In this document: positions 33,396-44,945 of the stretch, piece by piece | Layout: each line of letters starts with the position of its first letter | How positions within the stretch are numbered: the first letter of the stretch is position 1 | DNA from: Sorex araneus | Taxonomy: Eukaryota; Chordata; Mammalia; Eulipotyphla; Soricidae | Assembly: GCF_027595985.1 (NCBI RefSeq) | Contig: NC_073302.1 | Coordinates: forward strand, 217,465,854-217,529,853 | Length of the DNA: 64,000 nt | Reading direction: 5' to 3' | The notes under the pieces: generated by a model | The model's input: the letters and a program-made list of their open reading frames with translations, nothing else | Told to the model about the DNA's origin: nothing | The model's database searches: none | Position numbers and translations under genes: made by a program

Positions 33396-34160
33396 GCTTT
33401 TCTTTTGTACAACAACAATGCATACAGAATATAAAACATAAGAGAAGTGATAATCTCACCTTTCATGTTCTTCCACACTGAATATATCAAATACTTTTAG
33501 TTAGTTCTTTTCTGAATAGCATGAATATGAATAATATGGGCTCTTTTTTCATGGCTTCTGGAGAATTTTCAGTCACAATTTAAATGTGCAATTCAAATTC
33601 ATATACATCTATCATAGACACTATTTCATATGATCACGTTTGTAGTTTCAATTAACCCATACATCCCTGAAGATTGCTACTACACCTGTTATTTTACATT
33701 CGAACACTGTGGCTCACAGCAGTGATCCCTCAGTCAAATAACAATCTTGGAATCTCTAGAATCAGGATATTACCCGCTAGATTGCTCTGCCTCAAGATGA
33801 CTGCAACAATGCATTATTTTGAGATACCATATTTAACAGGAGTAATATTTTCTGAATAATCATTAGCACATTATAATAAGAACAGGTTAAACAATAATTA
33901 ATGGAAGTGTAAAGCAAAAAATAGACTGCAAGAAAAATGGTAAAGGATACATTAACTACCAGGTGGTATGGACTCATTATATACACTATTTGCATTCAAG
34001 AAATAAGTCACCAACTCCATTTAATATAGAAAATAAATCTTCATCTTCAATCAGTCCTTCAATTTTAAGAACATATAATAAATATTAGGAAATGTTTTAA
34101 TGGATATTGTAATACAGAATTGAGACTGAATACTTATTATGTGAAGATATAATTAAAAAA
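33396..34160. other. No recognisable feature
   Basis: AT-rich DNA with no supportable element. Confidence 0.45.
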
Positions 34161-34324
34161 CACTCTATCTATACAAGACACTAGTAGAATTATACAAGAA
34201 AGAAAACCCTCCAACCTCATCAAAAAATGGGGAGAATAAATGAACAAAATTTTCCTCAAAAAAGAAATACAAATGGCTAAAAGGCACCTGAAAAAAAGGT
34301 TCCACATCGCTAGTCATCAGGGAA

Positions 34325-34849
34325 ATGCAAGTCAAAACAACAATGAGATATCATCTCACACCACAGAGACTGGCACACATTCAAAAGAACAAAAGCAACC
34401 AGTGCTGGTGTGGATGTGGGGGGAAAGGGTCGCTCCTTCACTGTTGGTGGGAATTCCGACTAGTCCAGCCTTCCTGGAAAACAATATGGACAGTCTTTCT
34501 AAAACTAGAAAGTTATCTTCCATATGACCCCGCAATACCACTTCTAGAAATATTTCCCAAGGATGTAAAAAAGCACAGTATAAATGATATCTGTACCTAT
34601 ATGTTCATTGCAGCACTGTTCACAATAGCCAAAATCTGGAAACAACCCAAGTGCCCTAGAACAGATAACTGATTAAAGAAACTTCGGTACATCTACACAA
34701 TGGAATACTATGCAGCTGTTAGGGGAGGAGATGAAGTCATGAAATTTGCTTATAAATGGATATATATGGAGGTAGACATGCTAAGTGAAATGAGTCAGAA
34801 AGAGAGGGACAGACATAGAAGAAACTGCACTCATTTGTGGAATATAGAA
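34325..34849 (+). pseudogene. L1 ORF2 C-terminal remnant
   Basis: A 115-codon frame at 34325-34672 holds the Cys/His region and [31 protein letters not shown]; a stop (TGA) then interrupts it before the LRYIYTMEYYAAV-type segment that follows. Confidence 0.8.
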
Positions 34850-35160
34850 TAACATCACATGAGGATGACACCAAGGGCCAGGAGGATTGCTCCATAGCTG
34901 GAAACCTGCTTTATGAGCAGAGGGGAGAAGGCAGATGGAATAGAGAAGGGATCACTAAGAAAATGATGGTTGGAGGAATAAGTCAGGATGGGAGATGCGT
35001 GCCGAAAGTAGATAATGGACCAAACATGATAACCTTTTAGTGTCTGTGTTGCAAGCCATAATGCCCAAAGGTAGAATGAGTATGGGAAATATTGTTTACC
35101 ATGGAGGCAGGGGGAGGTTGGGAAAGTGGGGGGTGCATACCAGGGATATTAGTGGTGGGG

Positions 35161-36344
35161 TGTAGGATGACATTACTTTGTCCTCTCCCCTCCTTGCCAC
35201 GAGGAGTTTGTTCCAGTTTTTCCCGGAGTTTAGGCTTACCCCAGTCTCACCCATCAAGGCGTTCCCGAATCTCTCCCATCCCTTTGTTTAGCTGTAATCA
35301 TTTCTCTATGGTCTCTTCCCCAAAAAGAGTTAATCAGCTTCTCCCCCTAATCTGATTCTGCTAATTTGTAAGGACAGACCTTCCTAGGATACTGAACATA
35401 TATTATAAGTTAATATTGCCTTTCCTTTCTCCTCTTCTTGTGCCTTTTGAATAATATACTTTAAAGCAATGTCCTTTTTGTATGGACATGAGAAGATAAT
35501 ATTATGCTTTTGTAACTTGGGATTTAATCGGCCTCGAATATTATTCCCTCCCTGGCATCTGCTTTCTCCACTTAAGCCTCAGTTGCCCTCAGTTCCTAGC
35601 ACCCCAAAAGCAGGGTCCGGACAAGGGACCAGACAGATCCAGGGCAAGCGGTGAGTTATGTGCTACCCTGGCATCGAGATGGGCCTGGCCAAAGTGCCTA
35701 ATTCTTAACTATAAGTTAAGAGCTTGATCATAGACAAATGCTGTCATGATCCAAAAGTAATGATGAGTCTAGGACCCTGCTAGGGATAGGAAAGACTGAT
35801 CTGGCCTGAACACTGTAATCTAAGATTGATATGGCCCCAGGAGAGCAATTCTATAAGCTTTAATGCATCTCTTATTGTGTCTATACAAAATGATTAATAT
35901 TATGAATGCTTATATGTTTGCTGGATGAGAAGAGGAGAAACACACTCATGGGACTCCACCCCTGGGTGGATTCTCCTGCTGAAAGGGAATTAAATTCTAG
36001 GAGAAGCACCCCCTAAGGGAAAGGAACCTCAACCTTATTGATGGTGACCACACCTATGTGTACACCCCAACCCCCTCATGCTGGGGAGATTTAACTAGGC
36101 TGTAAGAGTAGGTGGGGGGGCCAGATCCACAGATCCAGAGAGAGATCGAGAGCCGGGAGAGAAGCAGAGAGAGAGAATGAAATAAACTGATCGAGCAACT
36201 AGTTTGGCTTTCTTCCTTCCGTCGCCTGCCCTTGACCGAGAGCCCATACACAGCGATTCCAGAGCACCGAACGCGGGCGGTGAGACACAGCCACCTGGAG
36301 AGCCTGCGAGTGCACACGCCCCTCAGCGTGCTTAGTTTTTTACA
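35161..36344 (+). mobile_element. Solo LTR, class II-like endogenous retrovirus (1184 bp)
   Basis: TGTAGGATGACATT...TTTTTTACA, with perfect 6-bp TSD GTGGGG at 35155-35160 and 36345-36350. Joining the flanks restores GGTGGGGAATGTGCACTG of the L1 3' UTR, as seen intact at about 49990. AATAAA lies at 36181-36186, followed by a CTTTCTTCCTTCC U5-type tract and an R/U5 end rich in GC. No gag, pol or env remains. Confidence 0.9.
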
Positions 36345-36455
36345 GTGGGGAATGTGCACTGATAGAGGGAAGGAGGTTTGATCATTGTATGATTGTAACC
36401 CAAACATGAAAGCTTGTAACTATCTCACGGTGATTCAATAAAATTTAAAAAAATA

Positions 36456-37440
36456 AACACCATCACAAATGAAAAAGGAAGTTCCATTAAATGTTTTTTA
36501 TTCTATATCTTTTATTTTATAGGTAAGATAGTATATCAAAGAGAAATCAACTTGAGTAAATTAAAGAAAGAGGAGAGTCTAATGATAGAAAACTTCAGAC
36601 ATAGTATCATGGTCATTAACAGTGAAATGTTGGCATGGATTGAGCAATTTCCTTCACACCATATTAGTGCTGGGGAATTGATTGGCAATTAAAAGAACTT
36701 GTAGAATTAATTAGCACAGGCTCCCAGTGGAAATGAAAACTTATTGTTGTCCTTGTGAACTCTGAGCAATCAGTGATGAGCATATACCTGCACTGCAGCC
36801 CGCTGGGAACAAAAAATAAATAGATTCATCATGAGGGTCACCCTTCTAGGCTGTTCTAGGAAAAATTACTTTGCCTTTCTTTGACAAATACCTTGGAGTA
36901 TATAGTGATTTGGAACCCAAATATAAATTTTTGTTGCAATCAAAGAAATAAATCCCAGGATCAATAACTCACAATAGTTCTGACATTTCCTGGGGTCAAG
37001 AATTATAAGTCTGCAGGAAAAACATTCTGCTCAGAAGTATCACAGAGAGAAATGGGAAAACAGTCACCAACAGTATTTTATTTTCAATTACAACAAGGAA
37101 GGTCAGGATAAGCAATTTTATTGTACCTTACAAATTAATGAACTACTTAGATTTTAGACCCAAAGCCAATGGTCTAATGTATGATATCTGAGGAACTCAT
37201 AAACACAAATAATGCAAAAAAACCCAAAAAACCTCTCATCAATAATGAATTGCAGAAAGTACCTTTATTTAATGGTGGGTATGGTGAGGCTCACAATCAC
37301 ACCTTAACTATTTTTCACTTTTAAGAATTTCCTTTATTAACTTTGATTAAATATAATTGGAAGATTACAGAACTTAATAGTGCATCTAGAAATTGTGTGA
37401 ACTGTATCCCTAGTATATATCAATGCATCTACATACATTC
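36456..37440. other. Mostly unassigned DNA
   Basis: No genes. 37290-37398 resembles 38552-38660 (see that repeat entry). Confidence 0.4.
37290..37398 (+). repeat. Unclassified dispersed repeat, copy 1
   Basis: ACCTTAACTATTTTT, TTAACTTT-ATTAAA, AATTGGAA and GCATCTAGAAA recur in the same order at 38552-38660 with substitutions. Confidence 0.5.
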
Positions 37441-38008
37441 TGCCTCTCTCGCCAGGCTGTCTTCACTGGGACACCTCAGAGGGGGGGCGGTTTGAGTTTC
37501 CCTCCCCACCCCAAGCAGAGCCTTGGCAGCTGAAAACCTCCAGAACCCAGCCACAGCCATGTTCAAGGCCACCCAGCCACAGCCATGCTCAAGGACACTC
37601 TCCACACGTTCAGATGAGCCTCACCCATAGAGGAACTGACAGAGGAACCCAGGTATGCAGGACCCATGGTTGAGATCTCTAAGCCTGCTCAGATCGGGAC
37701 TGGGCCTCCTCCACCCAGGTCCCCCATATTCCAGTAACTTGGCAGCCACACCCACAAACTGCCTCCAATGCCATGTAATCTCATCAACAGCCAAGATCCA
37801 GAAACTATAAAACAAACCTCCCAGAAGAAAGTAATGCAGAATCTTGCACAGCAGAACCTGGCAAGCTATCTGTGGCATATTTGATATGCCAAAACTAGTA
37901 ACAATAATGGGCCTCATTTTCCTTCTCCTGAATGTGACAGGGATGAATAAGACGTCACTGGCACCCACTCGAGCAAATTGATGAGCAACTTGACCACAGT
38001 GATACAGT
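37441..38008 (+). mobile_element. Composite RTE-tailed retroposon (leader module + body + RTE tail)
   Basis: The ~390-bp GC-rich module (GAACCCAGCCACAGCCATG, CAGATCGGGACTGGGCCTCC, CAGAAACTATAAAACAAACC) is followed by the SINE body (AACCTGGCAAGCTATCTGTG, GATATGCC), a linker and the RTE tail (CACTGGCACCCACTCGAGCA, AATTGATGAGCAAC). No tRNA head. The module is about 85-90% like those at 39.7 and 61.1 kb by eye. Confidence 0.7.
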
Positions 38009-38551
38009 GATCTATATATATGATTTTATGAATTAATGTTATGTCAGTAAAATGCAAATATTAATTAAGAGGAATATAAATACAAATTAAAATAATAAAT
38101 AGGTCTTCCCAAAGGAGCGTGTGGCAGCATCATTAGAACATAGCTTCTGGTATCAAGTTATGAATGATGTTGAGGAGTCATATATAAAAATACCCCAGAA
38201 ACAGAAGCCTTGATTTCTATTCTTGGCAATGGCAGATATTATCTTGCAATTGCTCTTGCAAACCCTTAACTCTAACTTAAAAATTTAAGTTTAAAATGAC
38301 TACAGGAGACCAAGAAGGTCAGATAGATAAACTAGAACCAGAGTGAACCAGAAAGTCCATGCCATAACTAAAAGGAACGGGCCTTTTACAGTCCCAAGTG
38401 ATTGTTGCCAAAGCCCATATTTTCCAACATTTCTATATAGTTCTAAACATAATTTTTATGTGAAATACTCTGATTTATACATTTTAGCATCTAATTCAAT
38501 ACTTTAGAAATATTGTAATTATCAAAGCACACTTGGCCTAGATATAGCTCA

Positions 38552-38660
38552 AAATCTCACCTTAACTATTTTTGGTTTTGAGTTTGTTTTGTTAACTTTC
38601 ATTAAACAGAATTGGAATATTAAAGAACATGATGGTACATCTAGAAAGACCTAAAGCTGT
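38552..38660 (+). repeat. Unclassified dispersed repeat, copy 2
   Basis: Second copy of the repeat at 37290, same orientation, on the other side of the composite element. Confidence 0.5.
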
Positions 38661-38827
38661 GTTCGACACTAATAAAATGATAGCATAGCTACAAAGTTAT
38701 AGTCCACAGTCAGTATTTTTCTCTTGATGATCTTAGATGAGTTAAAAAATTTAGGACTAGTAGTTATAAATACTAGTTCACTTTAAAATTTTTTAAAAGA
38801 ATCATTCTAATATTTAAAAAAATTAAT

Positions 38828-39000
38828 TAGACTGGAGTGAGAGATTAATTGGCTGTACATAGTCAGTGTATGCAGAAAGAACAGGTTTCTGGTGCACTGG
38901 TGCCATACGGTCTCCCAGCAGCACCAACAGTCACCCCAAAGACAGAACTGAGAGTAATCCTTGAACACGACTGAGCATAGCCCAAAAGCAAAACAGATAA
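38828..39000 (+). mobile_element. Old A-tailed SINE
   Basis: GACTGGAGTGAGAGATTAAT, CATACGGTCTCCCAGCAGC, GAGAGTAATCCTTGAACAC and TGAGCATAGCCCAAAAGC follow the SINE order. Confidence 0.65.
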
Positions 39001-39314
39001 ACAAACATGTTAAAATTATCATTGACTTCCATATAATATGTATTTTACTATTGAATAAATGTTCAAAATTCATGTGGCACTCTGGCTCTGATCTTTCATT
39101 TTAGTAACATTTCTGATGAACTACATCAAATTTCATGAAATTTCTATAGCATTTTTTAGATACAATAAGATAATATATTTAAAATGTCTATAATGTTTTG
39201 AGTGTTATGCAAATGTTAAGATGAGAAGTAACAGTGTGTAGACCAATCTGATTCATCATAAACTTCTACGTCAGATGAAAATTTTCTAAAGAAGAATTAA
39301 AATCATTAAAAATG

Positions 39315-40149
39315 AATATCACTATATCACTGTCATCCCGTTGTTTGTCGATTTACTTGAGTGGGCACCAGTAACGTCTCTATTACACTCAGCCCTGAGA
39401 TTTTAGCAGCCTCTCCTTACTTGTCTTTCCCAACAATTGGAGGCTCTTTCAGGGTCAGGGGAATGGGAATGAGACCTATCGCTACTGTTTTTTGATATAT
39501 CGAATATGCTACAGATAGCTTGCCAGGCTCTGCCTGTGTGGGCAGATACACTCGGAAGCTTGCTGAGTTTTCTGAGAGGTATATATATATATATATACAT
39601 ATGTTACTATATTTGAGATATGAATATGCCACGGGGAGCTTGCCCAATTCCCCCCTGTGGACAATAAACTCTCAGTAATTTGTCAGGTTCTTCAAGAGGG
39701 AGAACTAGGCTATTATATGTCACTTCTGGGAGCTTGGTTTTAGTTTCCGAATGTTGGCCATTGATGGGATTACACGGCTCCAGGGGCAGTTTCTGGGTGT
39801 GACTGCCTAGCTACTGGAAAATGGGGGATCTGGGTGGAAGAGGACCAGTCCCAATCTGAACAGCCTTGGAGATCTCGGCCCCGGTTCCCACACACCTGGG
39901 TTCCTCTGCCGGTTCCTTCATGCTGAGGCTTGTCTGAACATATGGAGATTGGCCTTGAGCAGGCTGTGGCTGGGTTCCAGAGGTCTTCAACTTTCAAATC
40001 TCTGCTTGGGGCGGGGAGGGAAAGGCAACCCGTCTCTTTCGAGGGGCCCCGGTGAAGACATCCAGGCACGGGGGACAAGAGACTCTGCGTTGCTCTTTTC
40101 TGGGAGTTTGGTTTTATAGTCTCTGGATATTGGCCGTTGATGGGATTAC
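39315..40149 (-). mobile_element. Composite RTE-tailed retroposon, longest copy
   Basis: Minus strand: RTE tail (complement of 39325-39385), linker with TGCTAAAATCTCAGGGCTGA, GAGCCTCCAATTGTTGG, SINE body, then the GC-rich leader module up to 40149. A (TA)n run interrupts the body at 39580. Part of the leader is repeated: TTCTGGGAG...GGTTTTA...GGGATTACA at 39724 recurs at 40098 (374-bp period), which suggests a tandem promoter monomer. A TATAAAA-like signal lies in it. Confidence 0.7.
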
Positions 40150-40535
40150 AATTAATTATTAGTTATTGATTATTGATTATTAATTAAATTAATAAAATAA
40201 GCAAAAGTAACAAAAAAGCAAAGCCTAATAAAAATATATATACCTCTGAAAATATAAATAAAGACAATAAGAAGACAAAAAGAGCACAGACATTTCTATG
40301 TAGACAAGAGGAAAGATTAGCAAGGAAGAATATAAAAACTTAGAATTAGGAGGGAATAATAATAATTACTTTTGGATATTTTAATATTTGACAAGAATTC
40401 TCATAATTCTAATTTCCTTTTAGACCTATTTTCTTTCATGCCAAAAGACATTCAAAATTACTGCTAAATTTCATTTTGTAGGAGGATAGACATAGTAAAC
40501 AATGGGGAAATGAGGAACTTATAATTTTATTTTTG
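40150..40535. other. No recognisable feature
   Basis: AT-rich, with short ATTGATTATT repeats at about 40150-40185. Confidence 0.45.
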
Positions 40536-40704
40536 TTTTCCCTTTGGGGGCCACACCTGGTGATGGTCAGAAGTTACTTCTACTCTTTGCTCAAGAATTA
40601 CTTCTGGTGGTGCTCAGGGAACCATGTGTGATTCCAAGGATGGAACCCTGGTCAGCAGCGTGCAAGATAAATATGCCCTACTTACTATACCATAGGTCTG
40701 ACCC
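40536..40704 (-). mobile_element. A-tailed SINE, diverged
   Basis: CCCTTTGGGGGCCACACCTG, GGTGGTGCTCAGGGAACCAT and GACCCC at the head end, antisense. Confidence 0.8.
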
Positions 40705-40737
40705 CAATGGAAGTTTTTAAAAATAAAGTCAGTGGTG

Positions 40738-41290
40738 TCAAACGGACGTGGAAATTCTCAGCATGCGCCATGAAAAACAAGCAGCACTCACTGACTGCAG
40801 GGAGAACTCAGGTTTATCACTTTGGTGGACAGGACTGAGTTTATGCTGGAAAGACTGGGCCCTTGACCAGAAGTGCCAGTGAAAGATAAGACAGTGGGTA
40901 GGTGTGCCTCTCATGCTGAATACCCAGGTTTTGCTCCATATCCTATGTGGTTCCCCAAACTCACCAGAATTCCTACTTGCAGAGCCAGGAGTAACCCCTG
41001 AGCATCAATAGGGGTGCCCCTCCTTTCTCCCCACAGTCCCCCTCCAAAAAAAAAAAAGGAAGCCTGGGCCAGGACAAGAGTCAATATGCTATTTTTAGGG
41101 GCACCTCGTGGAGAAGCGGCAGTGTTAGGCAGCTAGCAAATGTGCAAGAGGAAATTTATTTTGGACCGCACATTCTGAGCAATTTGGTGTTGTTGATTCT
41201 GTGAGTGCTGCAAATCAGTCACGGGGCACGGGGACAAAATGTCCTACAAGTTGGTCTGCAAGTGCATTCTTCTATTTCTTTTTTTAGAAT
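40738..41290 (-). mobile_element. Possible LTR fragment(s) interrupted by a SINE
   Basis: Moderately GC-rich DNA with an antisense AATAAA (complement in AGGAAATTTATTTTGGACC, about 41149) and a TGTC...GACA-like feel, on both sides of the SINE at 40885. I cannot place it in a family. Confidence 0.25.
40885..41058 (+). mobile_element. A-tailed SINE, diverged
   Basis: GACAGTGGGTAGGTGTGCCT, CCTATGTGGTTCCCCAAAC, CAGAGCCAGGAGTAACCCCT and a poly-A. Confidence 0.75.
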
Positions 41291-42867
41291 CCTGTGCATA
41301 TCGGTCATCTGGACTTTTTAAGAAATGAAACTATGACCGTCTCAAAAAGATCCCAAATGCAGTATGTGATTACATCATGTTACCCAGACTCTCCTGCCCC
41401 TCGCTGTTTCTGCTTCCCTATGTTAGTTTGCTTGAAATGTGTGTTAGTCTGCTTTCCTCATCAAAATCACATTAAACACCAGTGATTTTATCCAAAATAT
41501 ATTTTAAATTTAATAAAATTTAAACATGTTTTGCCCCATTGAGCTTTTCTTTTCCTTTTAGTATTTCATATTTTCTAAAACACAGGTGCAGCCCAAAACA
41601 AAATTAAGACTTAGGTTGTATTTCTTTGGGTGAACTTCATAAAGGTTTTATGGATATTTTTTAACATTTACACTTAAATAATTATTATACCTGTTATTTT
41701 CCCAAGTTGAAACACGCATCTGGTTTTAATTAGGAAAACAAGAAAACAGCATCTGGAGATTAGGCCTGGTTGCCCATAGAAATATTAGAAACAGTAACAA
41801 TGAAAATTCCGTTTATGCCAATACCCCACTTCAGAAATAAGACCTTCTTAATGAGTTATAAAATGTTCCACTCTGGCTAATATGGCATTAATATCTTACA
41901 GTGATGGATATTATAACCCATAAAGGCACTATAATGAGCTTCACAGTTCTGTTTAAATGTCCAGAAATTCCTCTTTTAGAAATCTGTGACTATGGCTGAG
42001 CAAATCTTGATAACCTGTGGACTGAAATAAATATGTTCTTCCCTATGTCCCACTACAAACTTGCTACTAACGTCCAGCTCTTTTCTCCATTTCTTAACAT
42101 CTTTAGCCAAGGATTCCTTCCTTTTATCAGCAACCTCCCCACCTCACGTGAAATACCCTACCACTGTGCTATCTCTCCAGTTCCAGCCATCTCAGTTTTT
42201 TAAAATAAAGTATATAATTATCTCACAACAGACTTTGTTTAAAAAAATCTCTATTTACCCATCACTTGTCCTACCAATCTTTTAAATCTCTCTCAAACTT
42301 CAAAAAGTGCCACAATGTATTTATTTCCTAACCTTCTACCTTGATCCTACTGTATCTGATTTCTGCATCACCAAACTACAAAACTTCTCACTAATATAGC
42401 AAATGATATATATATATATGTGTATCATATACTCATATACACACATATATGTGTATGCATTTGTATAGGCAGATAAATATGGAAAATTCAAGTCAGTTTC
42501 TAAAAATCTTGGTAGCACTTGGTATTTCTTCTTATACTCTTTAAAAAAAGATCATTTGTGATATTTCTCCCATTTTTCTTCCTGTATTTTCTTACATTAA
42601 CACTTAAATGTAGGTATTGCTTTTATAGTCTCTCATTAACTTCCTACTCTTGTCACCTTACATCTCATCCTGGGTTACAATCATATTTCATAGTCTATTA
42701 ACTCCATTAAATTAACTCCAATTCTCATCTCAGCTTCTGGCCAGAAGTTTTTACTTGAAAAATCTGAACAATTCATCCAAAATTTTCTTTCACATTTGAG
42801 TCCGATCCTTTCAACATTGAGAACTAAGATGAGATGTAGTCACTACGTACTCTTTAAGGAAAAAAGA
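41291..42867. other. No recognisable gene
   Basis: AT-rich; alternating purine-pyrimidine ATATAT/GTGTAT/CACATATATGTG tracts at 42406-42465. Nothing coding. Confidence 0.45.
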
Positions 42868-43004
42868 GGTACTAGTGAGCAGGGCACTTGCCTTCCATGT
42901 GTTCAATACCACGCACCCAATATGGACCCAGAGTTCTTCCAAAAGGGACCCTTGAGCAAAGAGTTAGAAATAATCCTGAGCATTTCTGCCAACCAAAAAA
43001 AATA
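42868..43004 (+). mobile_element. Old A-tailed SINE
   Basis: GTACTAGTGAGCAGGGCACT, TGCCTTCCATGTGTTCAATA, then GACCCTTGAGCAAAGAGTTA and AATAATCCTGAGCATTTC with an A run. Confidence 0.65.
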
Positions 43005-43117
43005 TAAGGATGTATATCAATAAGGATTTAAAATTTTTCATCACTTTCATTTGTTAATCCATTCGTATCAAATTATTTTATATAGTTATTTGTTTCTCAC
43101 ATTTTCCAATGAATAAT

Positions 43118-43200
43118 TTTGAAGTATCAAAAATACAAATTAATCAAATACAAATAAAAATTAATCAAATACAAATACAAATTAATCAAAACTATTAATT
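43118..43200. repeat. Minisatellite of (ATACAAAT)(TAATCAA) units
   Basis: CAAATTAATCAAATACAAAT-type units repeat three to four times, followed by a short palindromic TATGATATGCTTATCATACA. Confidence 0.75.
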
Positions 43201-43966
43201 TGTATGATATGCTTATCATACAAATCAAAACACGTGACTTTCTACTATTAAGCCCCACCATAGTAAACCCTCCCATAAGTCTCAAACATCATTCCTTACA
43301 TTTGGACTGATCTAACCTTCTTTCATCTGTGTATCTTTTAAAAAACTTAATTCAAAGCTAATGTCCCTCAGAACTGTTTTCTGATGTATTCATCTAAATT
43401 CTCCTTTATTATCTTATTAGTCACCTGTAATTATTATCACAATTACAAAACATATTTTCAAAATTGATTGCTGCTAAGATAATTAAAGTTGACCTAGTCA
43501 CTGTCCTTGCATAAACTAGATACCCACCTCTTTCTTTGAATATGTGAAGTTTCTGATCTTAGTAAAGTTCGTTTAATTTATAATAGCTGAGTATAAAACA
43601 TTGTATAATTGCAAGATGCATTAATGTACTAACTGTATGATTGCACTAATGATATGAGTGTGATCTTATGTATGCTATTTAATCTCTTTAAGATTTATGT
43701 ACAATGTAACTATCTTGTCTTCTGACCAGTACCCATAGGGCAAACTTTCCTGCTTCTTCTTACAAGGTTCTTAGCACGTTTACATCGTATTTCTTTGTAA
43801 GCTTAGGATAACATTGGTTTATCCTTTCTGCGTTGCCACAGGGAGCTTAGGTTTATTGAATTACTCTCATCACAATGCTCCTATTTCTTTTTGTTTTTTT
43901 GTAACCTCTTTCTTTGTGATCTGCTTCCCCAACCGGTCAATCATCTTTATCTCATAGTCAGACTTC

Positions 43967-44064
43967 GTTAACTTGTAAATATTGCTTTTTCTCTTCTTAT
44001 GTTCTTTGCATAGTTCAAAGCAATGTCCTTTTTGTATAGACACAGAAAGACAGTTAATGCTATG
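43967..44064 (+). repeat. Left arm of ~97-bp inverted repeat
   Basis: From GTTAACTTGTAAATATTGC to GACAGTTAATGCTATG; its reverse complement is at 44849-44945, differing only by one T in a T run. This arm aligns with the other LTRs, so it is the original. Confidence 0.9.
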
Positions 44065-44318
44065 CTTTTGAAACTTGGAAGTTAATTGGCTCCAAATAAT
44101 ATTCACTCTTGGACATCGTTTTTTCGATTTAAACCTCAGTTGCCCTTATTTCCTAGCATCCCAAAAGCAGGGTCCCAAGGAGGGACTGGATGGACCCAGG
44201 GCAAGCTGTGAGCTACTCTGGCATCAAAATATGCCAGGCCAAAGTGCCATAATACTTAACTATAACTTTAGAGCATGGTTATGGACAAATTTGTCATGAT
44301 CCAAAAAGTAACAACTAG

Positions 44319-44515
44319 GGGCCGGAGCGATAGCACAGCGGGTAGGGCGTTTGCCTTGCACGCGGCCGACCCGGGTTCGATCCCCGGCATCCCATATGGT
44401 CCCCCAAGCTCTGCCAGGAGTAATTCCTGAGTGCAAAGCCAGGAGTAACCCCTGAGCATCGCTGGGTGTGACCCAAAAAGCAAAAAAAATAAAAAAAATA
44501 AAAAAAATAAAAAAA
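44319..44515 (+). mobile_element. Very young, near-consensus tRNA-derived SINE (SOR-like)
   Basis: Perfect 17-bp TSD CAAAAAGTAACAACTAG at 44302-44318 and 44516-44532. A box TAGCACAGCGGG (44331-44342) and B box GGTTCGATCCC (44374-44384) fit the pol III consensus (TRGCNNAGYNGG, GGTTCGANNCC), 31 nt apart. The head aligns with tRNA-Ala(UGC): GCGTTTGCCTTGCACGC, then GGGTTCGATCCCCGGCATCC. The tail is (CAAAAAAAATAAAAAAA)-like. Best reference copy of the family here. Confidence 0.97.
44331..44384 (+). promoter_or_regulatory. Internal pol III promoter (A and B boxes) of the SINE
   Basis: TAGCACAGCGGG and GGTTCGATCCC, both without mismatch to the consensus. Confidence 0.85.
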
Positions 44516-44848
44516 CAAAAAGTAACAACTAGATTAGGAAAGATTAATCTGGCATGAGCACTGTAGTCTGGGATCTATAGCGAGATGCCCCCAGGAGAGC
44601 CACCCTACAAGCTTAATGTATATCTTACTGTGTCCATACAAAATGACTAACATATTAAGAAGTAGAATTAAGATAATTGTTTATATAATTGTTGGACTAA
44701 GGGAAGGAGAAATGGACCCAAGGTGTTATTTCGTCCTTGAGCAGATTTTCTGGCTGCAGAACATCAGAAAGGGCTTTGATATGTTGATTGTGCTACCTGG
44801 CCTAGGTGTGGTTGCTACCACCAAGAGGGAGTTGTGAGAGACTAGAGA

Positions 44849-44945
44849 CATAGCATTAACTGTCTTTCTGTGTCTATACAAAAAGGACATTGCTTTGAAC
44901 TATGCAAAGAACATAAGAAGAGAAAAGCAATATTTACAAGTTAAC
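44849..44945 (-). repeat. Right arm of ~97-bp inverted repeat
   Basis: Reverse complement of 43967-44064. Not part of the normal LTR order at this place, so probably the inserted copy. Confidence 0.9.

Larger units (their letters stand above)
34165..36455 (+). mobile_element. L1, 5'-truncated, 3' UTR variant iii, carrying a solo LTR
   Basis: ORF2 C-terminus (TRYHLT-type [20 protein letters not shown], then [37 protein letters not shown]) followed by a 3' UTR containing GATGGGAGATGCGTGCCGAA and ATGGAGGCAGGGGGAGG, ending ATCTCACGGTGATTCAATAA. The LTR at 35161-36344 splits the 3' UTR. In the zinc-knuckle-like motif the last cysteine is replaced by phenylalanine. The TSD is not clear. Confidence 0.85.

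Noticed and set aside
44319-44400. tRNA-Ala gene
   Set aside because: The tRNA-like head lacks proper acceptor pairing, continues into SINE sequence and A-tail, and is flanked by a 17-bp TSD: a SINE, not a tRNA gene.
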